From the NCBI RefSeq assembly GCF_012926505.1, contig NZ_JABBNT010000002.1:62001-126000 (forward strand): a stretch of 64,000 nt of DNA, written 5' to 3'. Position 1 is the stretch's first letter. Each line of letters opens with the position of its first letter. The DNA is from Pacificispira spongiicola (lineage in GTDB: Bacteria; Pseudomonadota; Alphaproteobacteria; UBA8366; Aestuariispiraceae). The translations under genes were made by a program, and so were the position numbers. Under the pieces are notes generated by a model that worked only from the letters and a program-made list of their open reading frames with translations, was not told the DNA's origin and did no database searches. Positions 27,043 through 36,544 of the stretch are shown piece after piece.

Positions 27043-27759
27043 ATGACAAGTGATTCTCTCGGTACCGTCGTCCTGGTCACGCACCACCGACCGGAAAGCT
27101 ATGATACCGCGTCGGACCACCTTCAGGCGCTTGGATATCGCCTGGAATGGGTGTGTCCGGCCCTGGGTCAGGACCTGCCCGATATCCGCCCGGATCACGT
27201 CGGGGCGATCATCTATGGCGGGCGCTATTCCGCGACCGAAACCCGGCGCTACCCTTTCATGGCGAAGGAATTGGACTGGACCGGCCGCTGGCTCGCCACG
27301 GGCCGCCCCTTCCTCGGGCTCTGCGCCGGAGCGCAGGTGATGGCAGTCGAACTGGGTGCCGCGCTACGCCCGAATCCCGAGGGGTTGAGTGAAATCGGCT
27401 ATTTCACGCTGGACCCGACACCGAAGGGCGCGTCCGTTTTTCCGTCACGCATGATGGTGGCGCAGTGGCATTTCCTGGGATTCGATCTGCCGTCCGACAC
27501 GGTGCGGTTGGCGACATCGTCCATGTTCCCGAACCAAGCCATACGGTTTGCCGAAAACGCTTTCGGATTTCAGTTCCACCCGGAAATCAGCATGGAACAG
27601 CACGAATTGTGGCTGGAACGACAGATCGATATGACGACGATCCCCGGCGCGCAGGACGTACCGACGCAGCGTAAGCTGGCCGATGTCTATCACGGCCCGA
27701 TGAAGGAATGGTTCATCGGGTTCCTGGAAAAATGGATCCGGGGGGCGGTGCCTTACTGA
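27043..27759 (+). CDS. class I glutamine amidotransferase-like protein
   Basis: A 238-residue stand-alone class I amidotransferase domain. The triad is readable: C94 in FLGLCAGAQ, H179 and E181 in FQFHPEIS. These residues form glutamine-hydrolysing or gamma-glutamyl-hydrolase sites. Overall it resembles GMP-synthase-like amidotransferases, but no ammonia-accepting partner is next to it, so the substrate is open. The ATG at 27043 is preferred; a GTG at 27025 is possible. It diverges from gyrA. Confidence 0.85.
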   Translation: MTSDSLGTVVLVTHHRPESYDTASDHLQALGYRLEWVCPALGQDLPDIRPDHVGAIIYGGRYSATETRRYPFMAKELDWTGRWLATGRPFLGLCAGAQVMAVELGAALRPNPEGLSEIGYFTLDPTPKGASVFPSRMMVAQWHFLGFDLPSDTVRLATSSMFPNQAIRFAENAFGFQFHPEISMEQHELWLERQIDMTTIPGAQDVPTQRKLADVYHGPMKEWFIGFLEKWIRGAVPY

Positions 27760-27935
27760 CACGCGGTTTCGTCTGCCTCGCATTGCTGCAATCGTCGCTG
27801 TTTCAGTCCCGGCACGGCCATCAAATCGTCCCCCGTCCCGACTGTCGGCGCCACCGCCCCCTCGCGGTCCCGCGTTTCGCACGCCGTTATTGGAAATACA
27901 CCAAGGCAAAACACCGTCATCAGGATGAAGCGCAT
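27753..27935 (-). CDS. possible small lipoprotein, 60 aa
   Basis: A 60-residue frame with a hydrophobic leader and lipobox ITAC (cysteine at 19), so it would be anchored to a membrane after signal peptidase II cleavage. GGAGAG before the ATG is a reasonable ribosome-binding site. It overlaps the end of the convergent amidotransferase gene by seven bases. Against it, the uraA terminator ends only about 18 bases upstream, leaving little room for its own promoter. Confidence 0.35.
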   Translation of the reverse strand: MRFILMTVFCLGVFPITACETRDREGAVAPTVGTGDDLMAVPGLKQRRLQQCEADETACQ

Positions 27936-27952
27936 TGTGCTCTCCGATCAAA

Positions 27953-27985
27953 GAAAAACCGGCGAGGCATTACACCCCGCCGGTT
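27953..27985 (-). terminator. intrinsic terminator of the uracil permease gene
   Basis: Read on the minus strand, AACCGGCGGGG and CCTCGCCGGTT pair around a 7-base loop and are followed by TTTC. It lies 24 bases after the uraA stop. Confidence 0.8.
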
Positions 27986-28008
27986 CAAAATCTAGAGCGA
28001 CTTGACGC

Positions 28009-29313
28009 TTAGTCGAGCGAGTCGAACATTGCCTCGCTTTCGTCCTCCTTCGGACGGCCCGGCAGTGCCAGATTCAAGACGATGCCGACGATGGCGGCAA
28101 GCGCCATCCCCGCGATCTGGATATTTTCCGCGACCTGGATCGTCGCGCCGCCGACGCCGATCACCAGGATGACGGAGGCGATCACCAAATTACGCTTCTG
28201 CGAGAGATCGACCTTGCTGTCGACCATCATGCGCAACCCGCTGGCGGCAATGATTCCGAACAGCATGATGGAAACGCCGCCCATGACCGGAACCGGGATC
28301 GTGCGAATCAGCTCCGCGAATTTCCCGATGAAGCCGAACACGACGGCCAGCACGGCCGCGCCACCGACGACGTAGATCGAGAAAATGCGGGTAACCGCCA
28401 GCACGCCGATATTCTCGCCATAAGTGGTATTCGGCGGACCACCCAGGATCGCCGCCAGCATCGTCGCCAGACCGTCGCCCAAAATCGAGCGATCAAGGCC
28501 CGGATTGCGTAGAAAGTTACGCCCGACGACCTTACTGAGGACGATCTGGTCGCCGATATGTTCGGCCACCGGGACAATGGCCGCCGCGATGAAGGCCAAT
28601 ACGATCGCGCCATTCAGATCGGGCGAATAGGTCACGAAGGGAATGGAGAAATCCGGCACCGCGAAAAAGGCGGCGGCCGCGACTGGGCCGAAATCCACAA
28701 GGCCCAATGGGATCGAAACGACATAGCCGACAACGACGCCGACCAGCACCGGGACCATGGAGAAGAAGTTCTTCATATAGACCGCGCAGCCGATGGTGAC
28801 GGCCAGCGTGAACAGGGCGACACCGAACTTCACCCCGTCATAGGTGCCGTCCGGCGCTCCGGTTCCGGTCGTCGCCATGTCCACGGCAACGCCGGCAAGC
28901 CCGAGACCGATCACCATGATAACCGGGCCGACGACAACCGGCGGAATGATGCGCAACAGCCAACCGACGCCGAATACGCGGATCAGAATGGAAATCGCGA
29001 CATAAACCAGACCGGCGAAGAAGCACCCGATCAGGGCGGCGTTGGCATCCGCCGACGCCGTCGCGACGATGATCGGCGCAATGAAGGCGAAGCTGGAACC
29101 GAGATAGGCCGGGATGCGGCCCTTCGTTATGACGATGTACAGCAGTGTCCCCGCGCCGCTGCTGACCAGAGCCACGGCGGGATTGAGGCCTGTAATCAGC
29201 GGCACCAGCACTGTCGCGCCGAACATGGCGAACAGGTGCTGAAGGCTTAGAAGCGCCCAGACGGGCAGCGCCGGACGTTGTTCGACGTCCAGAACGGCAG
29301 TGCGATCACTCAT
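28009..29313 (-). CDS. uraA: uracil permease, NCS2 family
   Basis: A 434-residue NAT/NCS2 nucleobase:proton symporter with about 14 membrane segments. LSLQHLFAMFGATVLVPLI at the N-terminus, the conserved glutamate in VPVAEHIGDQ and the signature PPNTTYGENIGVLAVTR place it in the UraA branch. ATG 29313 has GGGGG seven bases upstream and is preferred over 29355. It imports uracil for salvage and lies a few kilobases from a nucleoside-type ABC transporter. Confidence 0.93.
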   Translation of the reverse strand: MSDRTAVLDVEQRPALPVWALLSLQHLFAMFGATVLVPLITGLNPAVALVSSGAGTLLYIVITKGRIPAYLGSSFAFIAPIIVATASADANAALIGCFFAGLVYVAISILIRVFGVGWLLRIIPPVVVGPVIMVIGLGLAGVAVDMATTGTGAPDGTYDGVKFGVALFTLAVTIGCAVYMKNFFSMVPVLVGVVVGYVVSIPLGLVDFGPVAAAAFFAVPDFSIPFVTYSPDLNGAIVLAFIAAAIVPVAEHIGDQIVLSKVVGRNFLRNPGLDRSILGDGLATMLAAILGGPPNTTYGENIGVLAVTRIFSIYVVGGAAVLAVVFGFIGKFAELIRTIPVPVMGGVSIMLFGIIAASGLRMMVDSKVDLSQKRNLVIASVILVIGVGGATIQVAENIQIAGMALAAIVGIVLNLALPGRPKEDESEAMFDSLD

Positions 29314-29536
29314 CGCGAAACCCCCTTTTTCAGAACGGTTGTTCGCATCGACCAACCTGTTTTATCGAAACACGGCGGAAATCAACGCGCCCCCCGGCGC
29401 AACCGGTTCCACCGCCCGAACCGGATAAACGGGTTCAGGCAAAATTAACGCGATGGCATATAGCGATTCAGCGAAACTGGGAAAGACTATTGCCCATTGA
29501 CCGAAAATCCACGGGCTCCACCCTATCCGCAGACAG

Positions 29537-29566
29537 CAAAAGGCCCGCGTCAAAAACGCGGGCCTT
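29537..29566 (-). terminator. intrinsic terminator of ssb
   Basis: AAGGCCCGCG (29540-29549) pairs perfectly with CGCGGGCCTT (29557-29566) around a 7-base loop; on the minus strand it is followed by a short T run. It ends the ssb message 20 bases after the stop. Confidence 0.85.
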
Positions 29567-29585
29567 CACGTCGTTATCGGACGGA

Positions 29586-30128
29586 TCAGAACGGAATTTC
29601 GTCGTCCAGATCGGCGCTGTAGTCGCGACCGCCTCCGCCTTGGCCACCACCTTGACCGCCGCCTTGGCCACCGCCATAGCCGCCACCGCCGCCCTGGCCT
29701 CCGCCATAACCACCGCCGCCGCCATAGCTGCCCCGGTCGTCATAGCCGCCACCGCCGCCACCCTGACCGCCGCCACTGCCGCCGGGGCCGTCCAGCATGG
29801 TCATGTTGCCGCTGAAACCGCGCACGACGACCTCCGTCGAATAGCGGTCCTGGCCATTTTGATCCTGCCATTTACGGGTTTGAAGCTGACCTTCGATCAG
29901 CACCTTGGCGCCTTTCTTGAGATACCGTTCAGCCACTTCCGCAACCTTGCCGAACAGCACAACGCGGTGCCATTCCGTGCGTTCCTGGCGATTTCCTTCA
30001 CGGTCGTTCCAGCGTTCCGACGTCGCGATCGACAGGTTCGCGACCTTGTCGCCGGACTGCATGCTGCGCACGTCCGGATCGGCCCCCAGATTGCCGACAA
30101 GAATGACTTTGTTGAGGCTTCCGGACAT
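29586..30128 (-). CDS. ssb: single-stranded DNA-binding protein
   Basis: A 180-residue SSB. The OB-fold (1-110) starts [18 protein letters not shown] and includes the aromatic DNA-contact residues ([23 protein letters not shown]). A Gly/Gln/Tyr-rich linker of about 55 residues made of GGGYGGGQ-type repeats follows. The acidic tip DLDDEIPF is the standard docking site for replication and repair proteins. The linker coding region is a low-complexity repeat prone to slippage. Confidence 0.98.
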   Translation of the reverse strand: MSGSLNKVILVGNLGADPDVRSMQSGDKVANLSIATSERWNDREGNRQERTEWHRVVLFGKVAEVAERYLKKGAKVLIEGQLQTRKWQDQNGQDRYSTEVVVRGFSGNMTMLDGPGGSGGGQGGGGGGYDDRGSYGGGGGYGGGQGGGGGYGGGQGGGQGGGQGGGGRDYSADLDDEIPF

Positions 30129-30239
30129 TGCCAGCTCCCTATTTCATGTGGTCACGGGGTTCCGAACGGTCCCGCATCAGCTCGTCGGCGGCACTCTAAA
30201 TCACCATACCCCGCCTTAAAAGCGGAACCCGACACGGAT

Positions 30240-30761
30240 TTACACTCCGGGCCCGACTTCCTTTTCGACGACTTCCGTCAACGCCTTCACGACCTGCTGG
30301 GCCATTTCGTCGCCACTCCCCTTGATCGACTGATCATAAACGACCTGAAGCGTTTTAACGTGCTGGTCGACAAGGTCCGGACGGACCGGCTTATCGTCCG
30401 GCCGTTCCCGGACATAGCGACAGAAATTCCGCCCGACTTCCGTGATCAAGGGAAAACCGAAAGTGGCCCCCTGCCCGCGCATGTTGTGGATTAGACGAAA
30501 CAGCCGGTCCAAATTTTTCGCGGACGGGTCCTTGCGATAGGCCGCGGCGAACAGCTTCATCTGGTCGATGTCCTGCGCCAGCTTATCGACATATTCGGCC
30601 GCCATCTTTTTGACGATGGCTTCCGCTTCCTTGAAGGCGTTTTCCGGATTCACGCCACCGGTTTTCGGCACCTTGCGCGCCAAAACATTCGGACGTTCGA
30701 TGACCTCATGCCAGGACCGGCCCGCGCCGTCCGGCACTTTCGGTAAATCGTTCTTACCCAT
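30240..30761 (-). CDS. Hpt-domain phosphotransfer protein
   Basis: A 173-residue all-helical protein with an Hpt domain in the second half. The phospho-histidine candidate is H92 in RLIHNMRGQGATFGFPL, a variant of the usual HxxKGxxxxxG motif with Arg in place of Lys. No membrane segment is seen. It lies next to a single-domain receiver gene on the same strand, so the two probably exchange phosphate. Confidence 0.85.
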   Translation of the reverse strand: MGKNDLPKVPDGAGRSWHEVIERPNVLARKVPKTGGVNPENAFKEAEAIVKKMAAEYVDKLAQDIDQMKLFAAAYRKDPSAKNLDRLFRLIHNMRGQGATFGFPLITEVGRNFCRYVRERPDDKPVRPDLVDQHVKTLQVVYDQSIKGSGDEMAQQVVKALTEVVEKEVGPGV

Positions 30762-30908
30762 ACTGTCCCCTTATCCGGATATTCCCCGGAAAACCACGCC
30801 CACTCCCGTTCCCCACGGACACAATAACAAGCCTTCCCCCGAATCAGAAGCGCAACATACCCTAAGGATACCCAGGCGGCGGCCCCGTAACGGATTTTCA
30901 GATATCGG

Positions 30909-31421
30909 TTAAATCAGAAGCGCGTCTTCACTGGATGCGCGGCGGTCGATTCCGTCAAAGGTCGGCAGATTCAAACGCCGACGGCAGGGGCCGAAAAAAG
31001 TTGCCGTGCGCACGAAAGGTCGCGGGTTTTCGATAATGTTAAGGAGCCGCGCATGCAGCGACCGGGCCGCGACAGGCTTTGCCAGGAATTCCGTAATACC
31101 GAAGTCACGGGCACTCGTGACTTTCGTCTTTTCGGTATAGCCGGTCAGCATGATGACGGGGATGTATCGACTGGGACTGTCGGGATCCTGCCGCACGCGG
31201 TGGACGAAAGTCGGGCCGTCTTCCGGTTCCATTTCCCAATCGGTCAGAAGAATGTCGAAATCGTCGTTATAGAGCAGATCCCAGGCGTCGATCCCATCGG
31301 TCGCCGTGCGGATATAGCCGACGCCCAAGGTCTCCAACATACGCTCCAAAATATTACGCATGAATTTGCAGTCGTCGACGACCAGCATGCGCACGTTTCT
31401 GAAATCATAGTTCTTGGACAT
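30909..31421 (-). CDS. single-domain response regulator (CheY-like)
   Basis: A 170-residue receiver protein. The acidic pair D16/D17, phospho-acceptor D61 (LLTDWEMEPEDG), T93 and K115 are all in place (residues 8-125). The 45-residue tail contains FFGPCRRR, a motif I associate with alphaproteobacterial receivers lacking an output domain, and no DNA-binding domain. It probably signals through protein contacts or the neighbouring Hpt protein. Confidence 0.88.
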   Translation of the reverse strand: MSKNYDFRNVRMLVVDDCKFMRNILERMLETLGVGYIRTATDGIDAWDLLYNDDFDILLTDWEMEPEDGPTFVHRVRQDPDSPSRYIPVIMLTGYTEKTKVTSARDFGITEFLAKPVAARSLHARLLNIIENPRPFVRTATFFGPCRRRLNLPTFDGIDRRASSEDALLI

Positions 31422-31566
31422 GGTTCTACTACGCGCGCCTCATGGACTCGCGAGGCACGATTCGCCGCCTCAATAACACCCCAGCCCTCCTTCGGGTACA
31501 ATACCTGTCCCCAAATCTCAAGACTTTAGAGTTATTTACCGAGCGAGTACCGGCGGAAGTAGAATT

Positions 31567-32451
31567 TCAAGCCTTACCGCCAAGTCCGGTGAAGTCCAAG
31601 GCCCCGTTATCGGCGATCGACTTGGCACGGAAATTGGCGCGGTGGTGCAGCCTTCCCATATTCCCGAGCGATAGGAAATGCGCGTCGGCAAGCGCCAGCC
31701 AGCCCCGCCGATAGAACAGCAAGGCGTCGCTATCGGGCAGCTTCCGCAGCTTTTCCTCGTCGATCACCTTAAATCCGGCGAACAGCAGCTTCTGTCCGTT
31801 CGCCAGGGTGATTTCCATCTGACGTTCGGCGAGCAGATCGCGTTCGATGCAGGCATTCACAAAGGCGCGGGTCCGGGCCTGTTCCTTGGAATATGCCGCT
31901 GCAAAACTACCCATCTTGGCGATCAGCGGGGTCGGCTTTCCGTCCTGGAACAGCGGCGACCCTTCGGTCTTCGAAATCAGGGGGGATTCCACGTCGAGGC
32001 ACAGCATAACGCCGTCCTGCCCCTTCTTGGAATCCTGCAACAATACGAAAGGCGCGCGACGCAGGATCGCGGGAATGTAACAGCCTTCCTTCCAACCTCC
32101 GTCTTCCGCGACGAACAAGTTCTCGCCAGGACGCAGCCCCACCATGGCAACGGGTTGAATTTCCCGGCTACCCGCGAAAATGATCGGATAATGCCGGGCG
32201 GACGGCATGAATTCCACGACGCTAAGCGGCACCGTATGCATGCCCGCGGCATAGGAAAAATCACGACCCTGCAGAATACGCAGCGACGCATGCCGCTTCG
32301 GATCCAACGGTTCCGCCCGTTTGGCCAAACCTGCCGCCCCGCCCGATTTCGCGTCGGCAGGGCGTTTTTCCGCTTCCCTCACTCCAGATGCTTCGGTCAC
32401 CGTGCCGCTGCCTCCGGCATTGTCTCGAACCTTCGTTTGACTTCGATCCAT
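31567..32451 (-). CDS. SapC-family protein
   Basis: A 294-residue protein. The first 50 residues are polar and probably disordered. The SapC block follows: VPLSVVEFMPSARHYPIIF, then CYIPAILRRAPFVL, and a Gly/Leu-rich end (FYRRGWLALADAHFLSLGNM). SapC was first linked to the S-layer system of Campylobacter, but in alphaproteobacteria its role is unknown. It is the likely first gene of a SapC-receiver-Hpt group reading toward ssb. Confidence 0.85.
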   Translation of the reverse strand: MDRSQTKVRDNAGGSGTVTEASGVREAEKRPADAKSGGAAGLAKRAEPLDPKRHASLRILQGRDFSYAAGMHTVPLSVVEFMPSARHYPIIFAGSREIQPVAMVGLRPGENLFVAEDGGWKEGCYIPAILRRAPFVLLQDSKKGQDGVMLCLDVESPLISKTEGSPLFQDGKPTPLIAKMGSFAAAYSKEQARTRAFVNACIERDLLAERQMEITLANGQKLLFAGFKVIDEEKLRKLPDSDALLFYRRGWLALADAHFLSLGNMGRLHHRANFRAKSIADNGALDFTGLGGKA

Positions 32452-32477
32452 TCCGTCAATGAACCGATCCTCATAGC

Positions 32478-33173
32478 CTAAGTTGGATTGTCCTCATAGG
32501 AAACGAGTTTTCCATCCTGCAACGTCACGACCCGGTCGAGCCGACGCGCCAGCCCCACATTATGCGTGGCGATCAGGGCGCTCATGCCCCGTTCTCGCAC
32601 CATGGATAACAACAGATCGAACACATGATCGGATGTCCCGGGATCCAGGTTTCCCGTCGGTTCGTCGGCCAAAAGGACCGCCGGTCCGTTCGCAAGCGCG
32701 CGCGCCACCGCAACGCGTTGCTGTTCCCCACCGGACAGTTTCGCCGGTCGATGCGTTGCGCGTGGCGTCAGCCCGACGCGTTCCAGCAGATCCCCTGCGC
32801 GCTTCGACGCTTCCTTTCGTGACAACCCGGCAATCATGCAGGGCAGCATCACGTTTTCCAGGGCCGAGAATTCCGGCAACAGGTGATGAAACTGATAGAC
32901 GAAACCGATCCCATTGCGGCGGATGGCCGTGCGTTCCGCATCGCCCAATCGCCCACACGCCTTGCCGTCGACAAAGACGTCACCGGATTGCGGTCGTTCC
33001 AACAGTCCCGCAACATGCAGCAAGGTCGACTTCCCGGTCCCGCTGGGCGCGACCAGCCCGACCGCCTCCCCGCGTCCCAATTCGACGGATGCGCCGTCAA
33101 GGACTACCAACGGATCGGAGGCCGTTTCGTAAACCCGCCGAACGTCGCGCAGCGCGAGCATCGCCTCACTCAT
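32478..33173 (-). CDS. lolD: lipoprotein-releasing system ATPase
   Basis: A 231-residue ABC ATPase. Walker A is APSGTGKST near residues 40-48, the signature is [15 protein letters not shown], and Walker B is [30 protein letters not shown] is characteristic of LolD. It powers extraction of outer-membrane lipoproteins from the inner membrane to LolA. ATG 33173 overlaps the lolC stop by eight bases, so the pair is co-translated. Confidence 0.93.
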   Translation of the reverse strand: MSEAMLALRDVRRVYETASDPLVVLDGASVELGRGEAVGLVAPSGTGKSTLLHVAGLLERPQSGDVFVDGKACGRLGDAERTAIRRNGIGFVYQFHHLLPEFSALENVMLPCMIAGLSRKEASKRAGDLLERVGLTPRATHRPAKLSGGEQQRVAVARALANGPAVLLADEPTGNLDPGTSDHVFDLLLSMVRERGMSALIATHNVGLARRLDRVVTLQDGKLVSYEDNPT

Positions 33174-34410
33174 AGCGTAGCACCTCCACCGGATCGAGGC
33201 GCGCCGCGCGCCAGGCCGGATAGATCGACGCCAGCAGACTGATGGCCAGGGCAAACGCGATGGTCAGGCCGACTTCCATCGGGTCGATCTTCGCGGGAAG
33301 CTTTGACAGGAAGTAGATTTCCGCATCGAACAGGGTCAAACCCGACAAGGATTGAATCCATTGCCGTATGGTTTCGATATTCGTGGCGAAGGATATCCCC
33401 AGAGTCGCGCCCAGAACGGTCCCGATCACACCGACGGAACTGCCGGTCATGAAGAAGATTCTAAGGATCGCCCCGCGTCCCGCCCCCATGGTGCGCAGGA
33501 TCGCAATGCCCCGCGCCTTGTCCTGCACCAGCATGATCTGGGACGAGATGACATTGAACGCCGCGACGACGACAATCAGCGACAGAATGAGCGCCATGAC
33601 ATTGCGTTCGACTTCCAACGCATTGAAGAAGCTGACATTTACCCGTTGCCAATCCGTCGCATGATAACCGGGCGGCAGCATCTTGTTCAGGTCGAAGGCA
33701 ATGCGTCGCGCATGATCCGCATCGTCGGTCATGATTTCGATCGATCCGGCCGCGTCGCCCGTCTTGAAGAAAGTTTGTGCCTCCGGCAGCGGCATATAGA
33801 TATAGGTATTATCGAATTCGTACATGCCGACTTCGAAAATGCCGTCGATCCTAAAGGCCTTCATCCGTGGCACGGTACCGAAGGCCGTCACCGTGCCGGT
33901 CGGTGAAATCAGGGTCAGATTGTCCCCGACGGACAGGCCGAAACGATTGGCCATGCGGACACCGATCAGAATACCCTCCCCGCCGCGAAATCGATCCAGG
34001 CCCCCGGCGATGATGGAATCCCGCAGGATCGGGCGCGCCTCGAAATCCGCCGCGCGCAGGCCGCGTACCAACGCGCCGCCCGCCGCGTTTTTCGCGCTGG
34101 CCATGACCTGACCTTCGATCAGCGGCGTGGCATAAACGACATGTTCCGATTTCATCAGTTGTGCGGCGAGGTTCTGATAGTCCTCAATCCGCCGTTCCAC
34201 GCTGGTTACCGTCAGATGGCCGTTCAACCCGATGATTCGACCCAGCAATTCCGCGCGAAACCCGTTCATCACCGACATGACGATGATCAGCGTGGCGACA
34301 CCCAGCATGATGCCCAGCAACGAGAACCACGCCACGACGGAAATGAACCCTTCCTGTCGCTTGGCCCGTAGGTAGCGGAAGGCGACCAGACGCTCGACGG
34401 CTGAAAACAT
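33166..34410 (-). CDS. lolC: lipoprotein-releasing system permease LolC/LolE
   Basis: A 414-residue permease with one N-terminal membrane helix, a periplasmic domain of about 220 residues and three C-terminal helices, the MacB/LolC topology. The opening [19 protein letters not shown] is a LolC/E hallmark. Only one permease gene accompanies lolD, as is common in alphaproteobacteria where it acts as a homodimer (LolF type). The ATG at 34410 shares one base with the proS stop. Confidence 0.93.
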   Translation of the reverse strand: MFSAVERLVAFRYLRAKRQEGFISVVAWFSLLGIMLGVATLIIVMSVMNGFRAELLGRIIGLNGHLTVTSVERRIEDYQNLAAQLMKSEHVVYATPLIEGQVMASAKNAAGGALVRGLRAADFEARPILRDSIIAGGLDRFRGGEGILIGVRMANRFGLSVGDNLTLISPTGTVTAFGTVPRMKAFRIDGIFEVGMYEFDNTYIYMPLPEAQTFFKTGDAAGSIEIMTDDADHARRIAFDLNKMLPPGYHATDWQRVNVSFFNALEVERNVMALILSLIVVVAAFNVISSQIMLVQDKARGIAILRTMGAGRGAILRIFFMTGSSVGVIGTVLGATLGISFATNIETIRQWIQSLSGLTLFDAEIYFLSKLPAKIDPMEVGLTIAFALAISLLASIYPAWRAARLDPVEVLRYE

Positions 34411-35753
34411 CAGCCCGCCAACCGCGCAAGCGCCGCTTCGGGGGACAGTTCTTCCTTCACGCCGGTCTTCCGGGATTTCAGTTCCACCACGCCGGCGGCG
34501 ACGCCTTTCGGTCCGACGACGATCTGCCAGGGCAGTCCGATCAGGTCCATATCGGCGAATTTCACCCCGGCGCGTTCGTCGCGGTCATCATACATGACAT
34601 CGACACCCGCCGCCTGAAGCTTCGCGAACAAATCCTCGCAGGCCGCATCGCAGGCCGCGTCTCCGACGCGCAGGTTGATCAGTCCGACCTTGAACGGTGC
34701 AACCGCCTCCGGCCAAACGATGCCGTTATCGTCGTGGCAGGCCTCGATAATCGCGCCCGCCAGACGCGACACGCCGACACCGTACGACCCCATCTGCACC
34801 GGTACGGACTCACCGTCCTTGGTTTGCAGTTTCGCATTCATCGGCTCGCTGTATTTCGTGCCGAAGAAGAAGATATGTCCGACTTCGATTCCACGCGCCG
34901 ACAGGCGTTTATCCTCAGGCACTTCCGCCTGATACTTCGCTTCGTCATGCTGTTCGTCGGTGGCCGCGTAGTAGCTCGTCACCTTGCCGATGACGTCGCT
35001 CATCTGGGCGGGGTCGCGATGGTCGATATCGGCATTGAGGAGGTCGAGTTCCAGCAGATCGGAATTGCACCAGACCTGGCTTTCCCCGGTTTCGGCCAAA
35101 ATGATGAACTCATGGCTCATGTCGCCACCAATCGGACCGGTATCGGCGGCCATCGGAATCGCCTGAAGTCCCATCCGTGCGTAGAGCCGCAGATAGGCGA
35201 CGAACTGCTTATTGTATGAAATCCGCCCGTCTTCCGGTGTCAGATCGAAAGAATAGGCATCCTTCATCAGGAATTCGCGACCGCGCATGACGCCGAAACG
35301 GGGGCGTACCTCATCGCGGAATTTCCACTGGATGTGATACAGCATCCGCGGCACGTCCTTATAGCTTTTGGCGTGTTCCGCGAAGATATCCGTGATCATT
35401 TCCTCGTTCGTCGGACCGAACAGCATGTCGCGGTCGTGCCGATCCGTGATGCGCAGCATTTCCTTACCGTAATCGTCGTAGCGCCCGGATTTACGCCACA
35501 GTTCCGCCGACTGAATGGTGGGCATCAGCACCTCGTGGCAGCCGATCCGGTCCATTTCGTCACGCACAACCTGTTCGATCTTGCGCAGTACCCGATAGCC
35601 CATAGGCAGCCAGGAATAGATCCCCGCCGATTCCTGACGGATCATCCCCGCCCGCAGCATCAGACGGTGGGACACGATTTCCGCCTCGCTGGGCGTTTCG
35701 CGCAGCGTGGGCATGAAATATTCGCTAAGGCGGACGGCAGGGGACAAACGCAT
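34410..35753 (-). CDS. proS: prolyl-tRNA synthetase, short form
   Basis: A 447-residue class II synthetase that charges tRNA-Pro. Motif 2 is [20 protein letters not shown], motif 3 is [13 protein letters not shown], and the anticodon-binding domain fills the last 100 residues. The INS editing domain found in the roughly 570-residue bacterial form is missing, the usual state in alphaproteobacteria. It is followed without a gap by lolC and lolD, a common order in this class. Confidence 0.97.
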   Translation of the reverse strand: MRLSPAVRLSEYFMPTLRETPSEAEIVSHRLMLRAGMIRQESAGIYSWLPMGYRVLRKIEQVVRDEMDRIGCHEVLMPTIQSAELWRKSGRYDDYGKEMLRITDRHDRDMLFGPTNEEMITDIFAEHAKSYKDVPRMLYHIQWKFRDEVRPRFGVMRGREFLMKDAYSFDLTPEDGRISYNKQFVAYLRLYARMGLQAIPMAADTGPIGGDMSHEFIILAETGESQVWCNSDLLELDLLNADIDHRDPAQMSDVIGKVTSYYAATDEQHDEAKYQAEVPEDKRLSARGIEVGHIFFFGTKYSEPMNAKLQTKDGESVPVQMGSYGVGVSRLAGAIIEACHDDNGIVWPEAVAPFKVGLINLRVGDAACDAACEDLFAKLQAAGVDVMYDDRDERAGVKFADMDLIGLPWQIVVGPKGVAAGVVELKSRKTGVKEELSPEAALARLAG

Positions 35754-35829
35754 GAAAGGCGCACCTTGGAAAAGTAGGGTTTCGAGTCGCGCGCAATCTA
35801 GGGGGAATAACGCATTCCGTAAAGGCGCG

Positions 35830-36405
35830 TCACAGGCCCAGCGACGACTTGCAAAGCGCGAGAACCTCGCTTTCCGTCGTGCCGTTCAGCCGCTTCCCGT
35901 CCAATGTCAGCGCACCGGAGGCCAGATCGAATTTTATCGTGCCGAAACTGGTGGAAGACTCCGAGAACACATCGGCCAGATCGCCGTTCCCGGCATAGGA
36001 CAGAGGATTGAGCGACAGTTCGAAGGCGATTTCCTTCGGCAGGATATCCGCCGCGGTCAGGCTGCCCGACAGTTCGGCGCCGGTAACGGCGTTACCCCGC
36101 ACGTCGACCCCCGCAACATAATCCGCCCCGGCAACGTCCGACCGTCGGATCAAGCGGCGGCAATCCGCCTTTGACATGTTCAGCAGAAAATCGGGTTTCG
36201 CGTCCGGCCTGGGCGCACCAGACGGCACGCCGGAACCGCCGGATGTCGGGGCCGTCTCGGTCGCCGGCGGCGGCGCGGCGGGCGTGACGGCGTTTCCGTC
36301 CCCACCGGCATTGGTGAAGGGATTGTCCGGTGTTTGTGCAACGCCGCTTCCCGACGCCGCAAGTGCCGCCGACATGACCAACAAAATGATAATTGCCCTG
36401 TTCAT
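35830..36405 (-). CDS. exported protein of unknown function
   Basis: A 191-residue protein with a signal peptide ([19 protein letters not shown], cleavage near VAQ), a proline/alanine-rich linker (about 25-70) and a C-terminal domain of about 115 residues with two cysteines ([21 protein letters not shown]). The domain is not recognised. The start at 36405 is chosen because it gives the signal peptide; an upstream in-frame extension does not. It lies 77 bases upstream of proS. Confidence 0.75.
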   Translation of the reverse strand: MNRAIIILLVMSAALAASGSGVAQTPDNPFTNAGGDGNAVTPAAPPPATETAPTSGGSGVPSGAPRPDAKPDFLLNMSKADCRRLIRRSDVAGADYVAGVDVRGNAVTGAELSGSLTAADILPKEIAFELSLNPLSYAGNGDLADVFSESSTSFGTIKFDLASGALTLDGKRLNGTTESEVLALCKSSLGL

Positions 36406-36544
36406 GCCCCATTCTAAGCAAAGTTCGGGCCGATCCGGAAGAAATGTTAAGGGGCAAGACCGGGTCGGTGCTTGCATCGTTCCGTATCCCGCTTAACTTC
36501 ATATCCCGTACCGCATGCGGTAATGTTCTGGACGGAGGTGCCCC

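Noticed and set aside
29639-29790. Tandem-repeat-like GGN stretch
   Set aside because: It is the Gly-rich linker of SSB, not a CRISPR or intergenic repeat. No CRISPR array was seen anywhere in the window.
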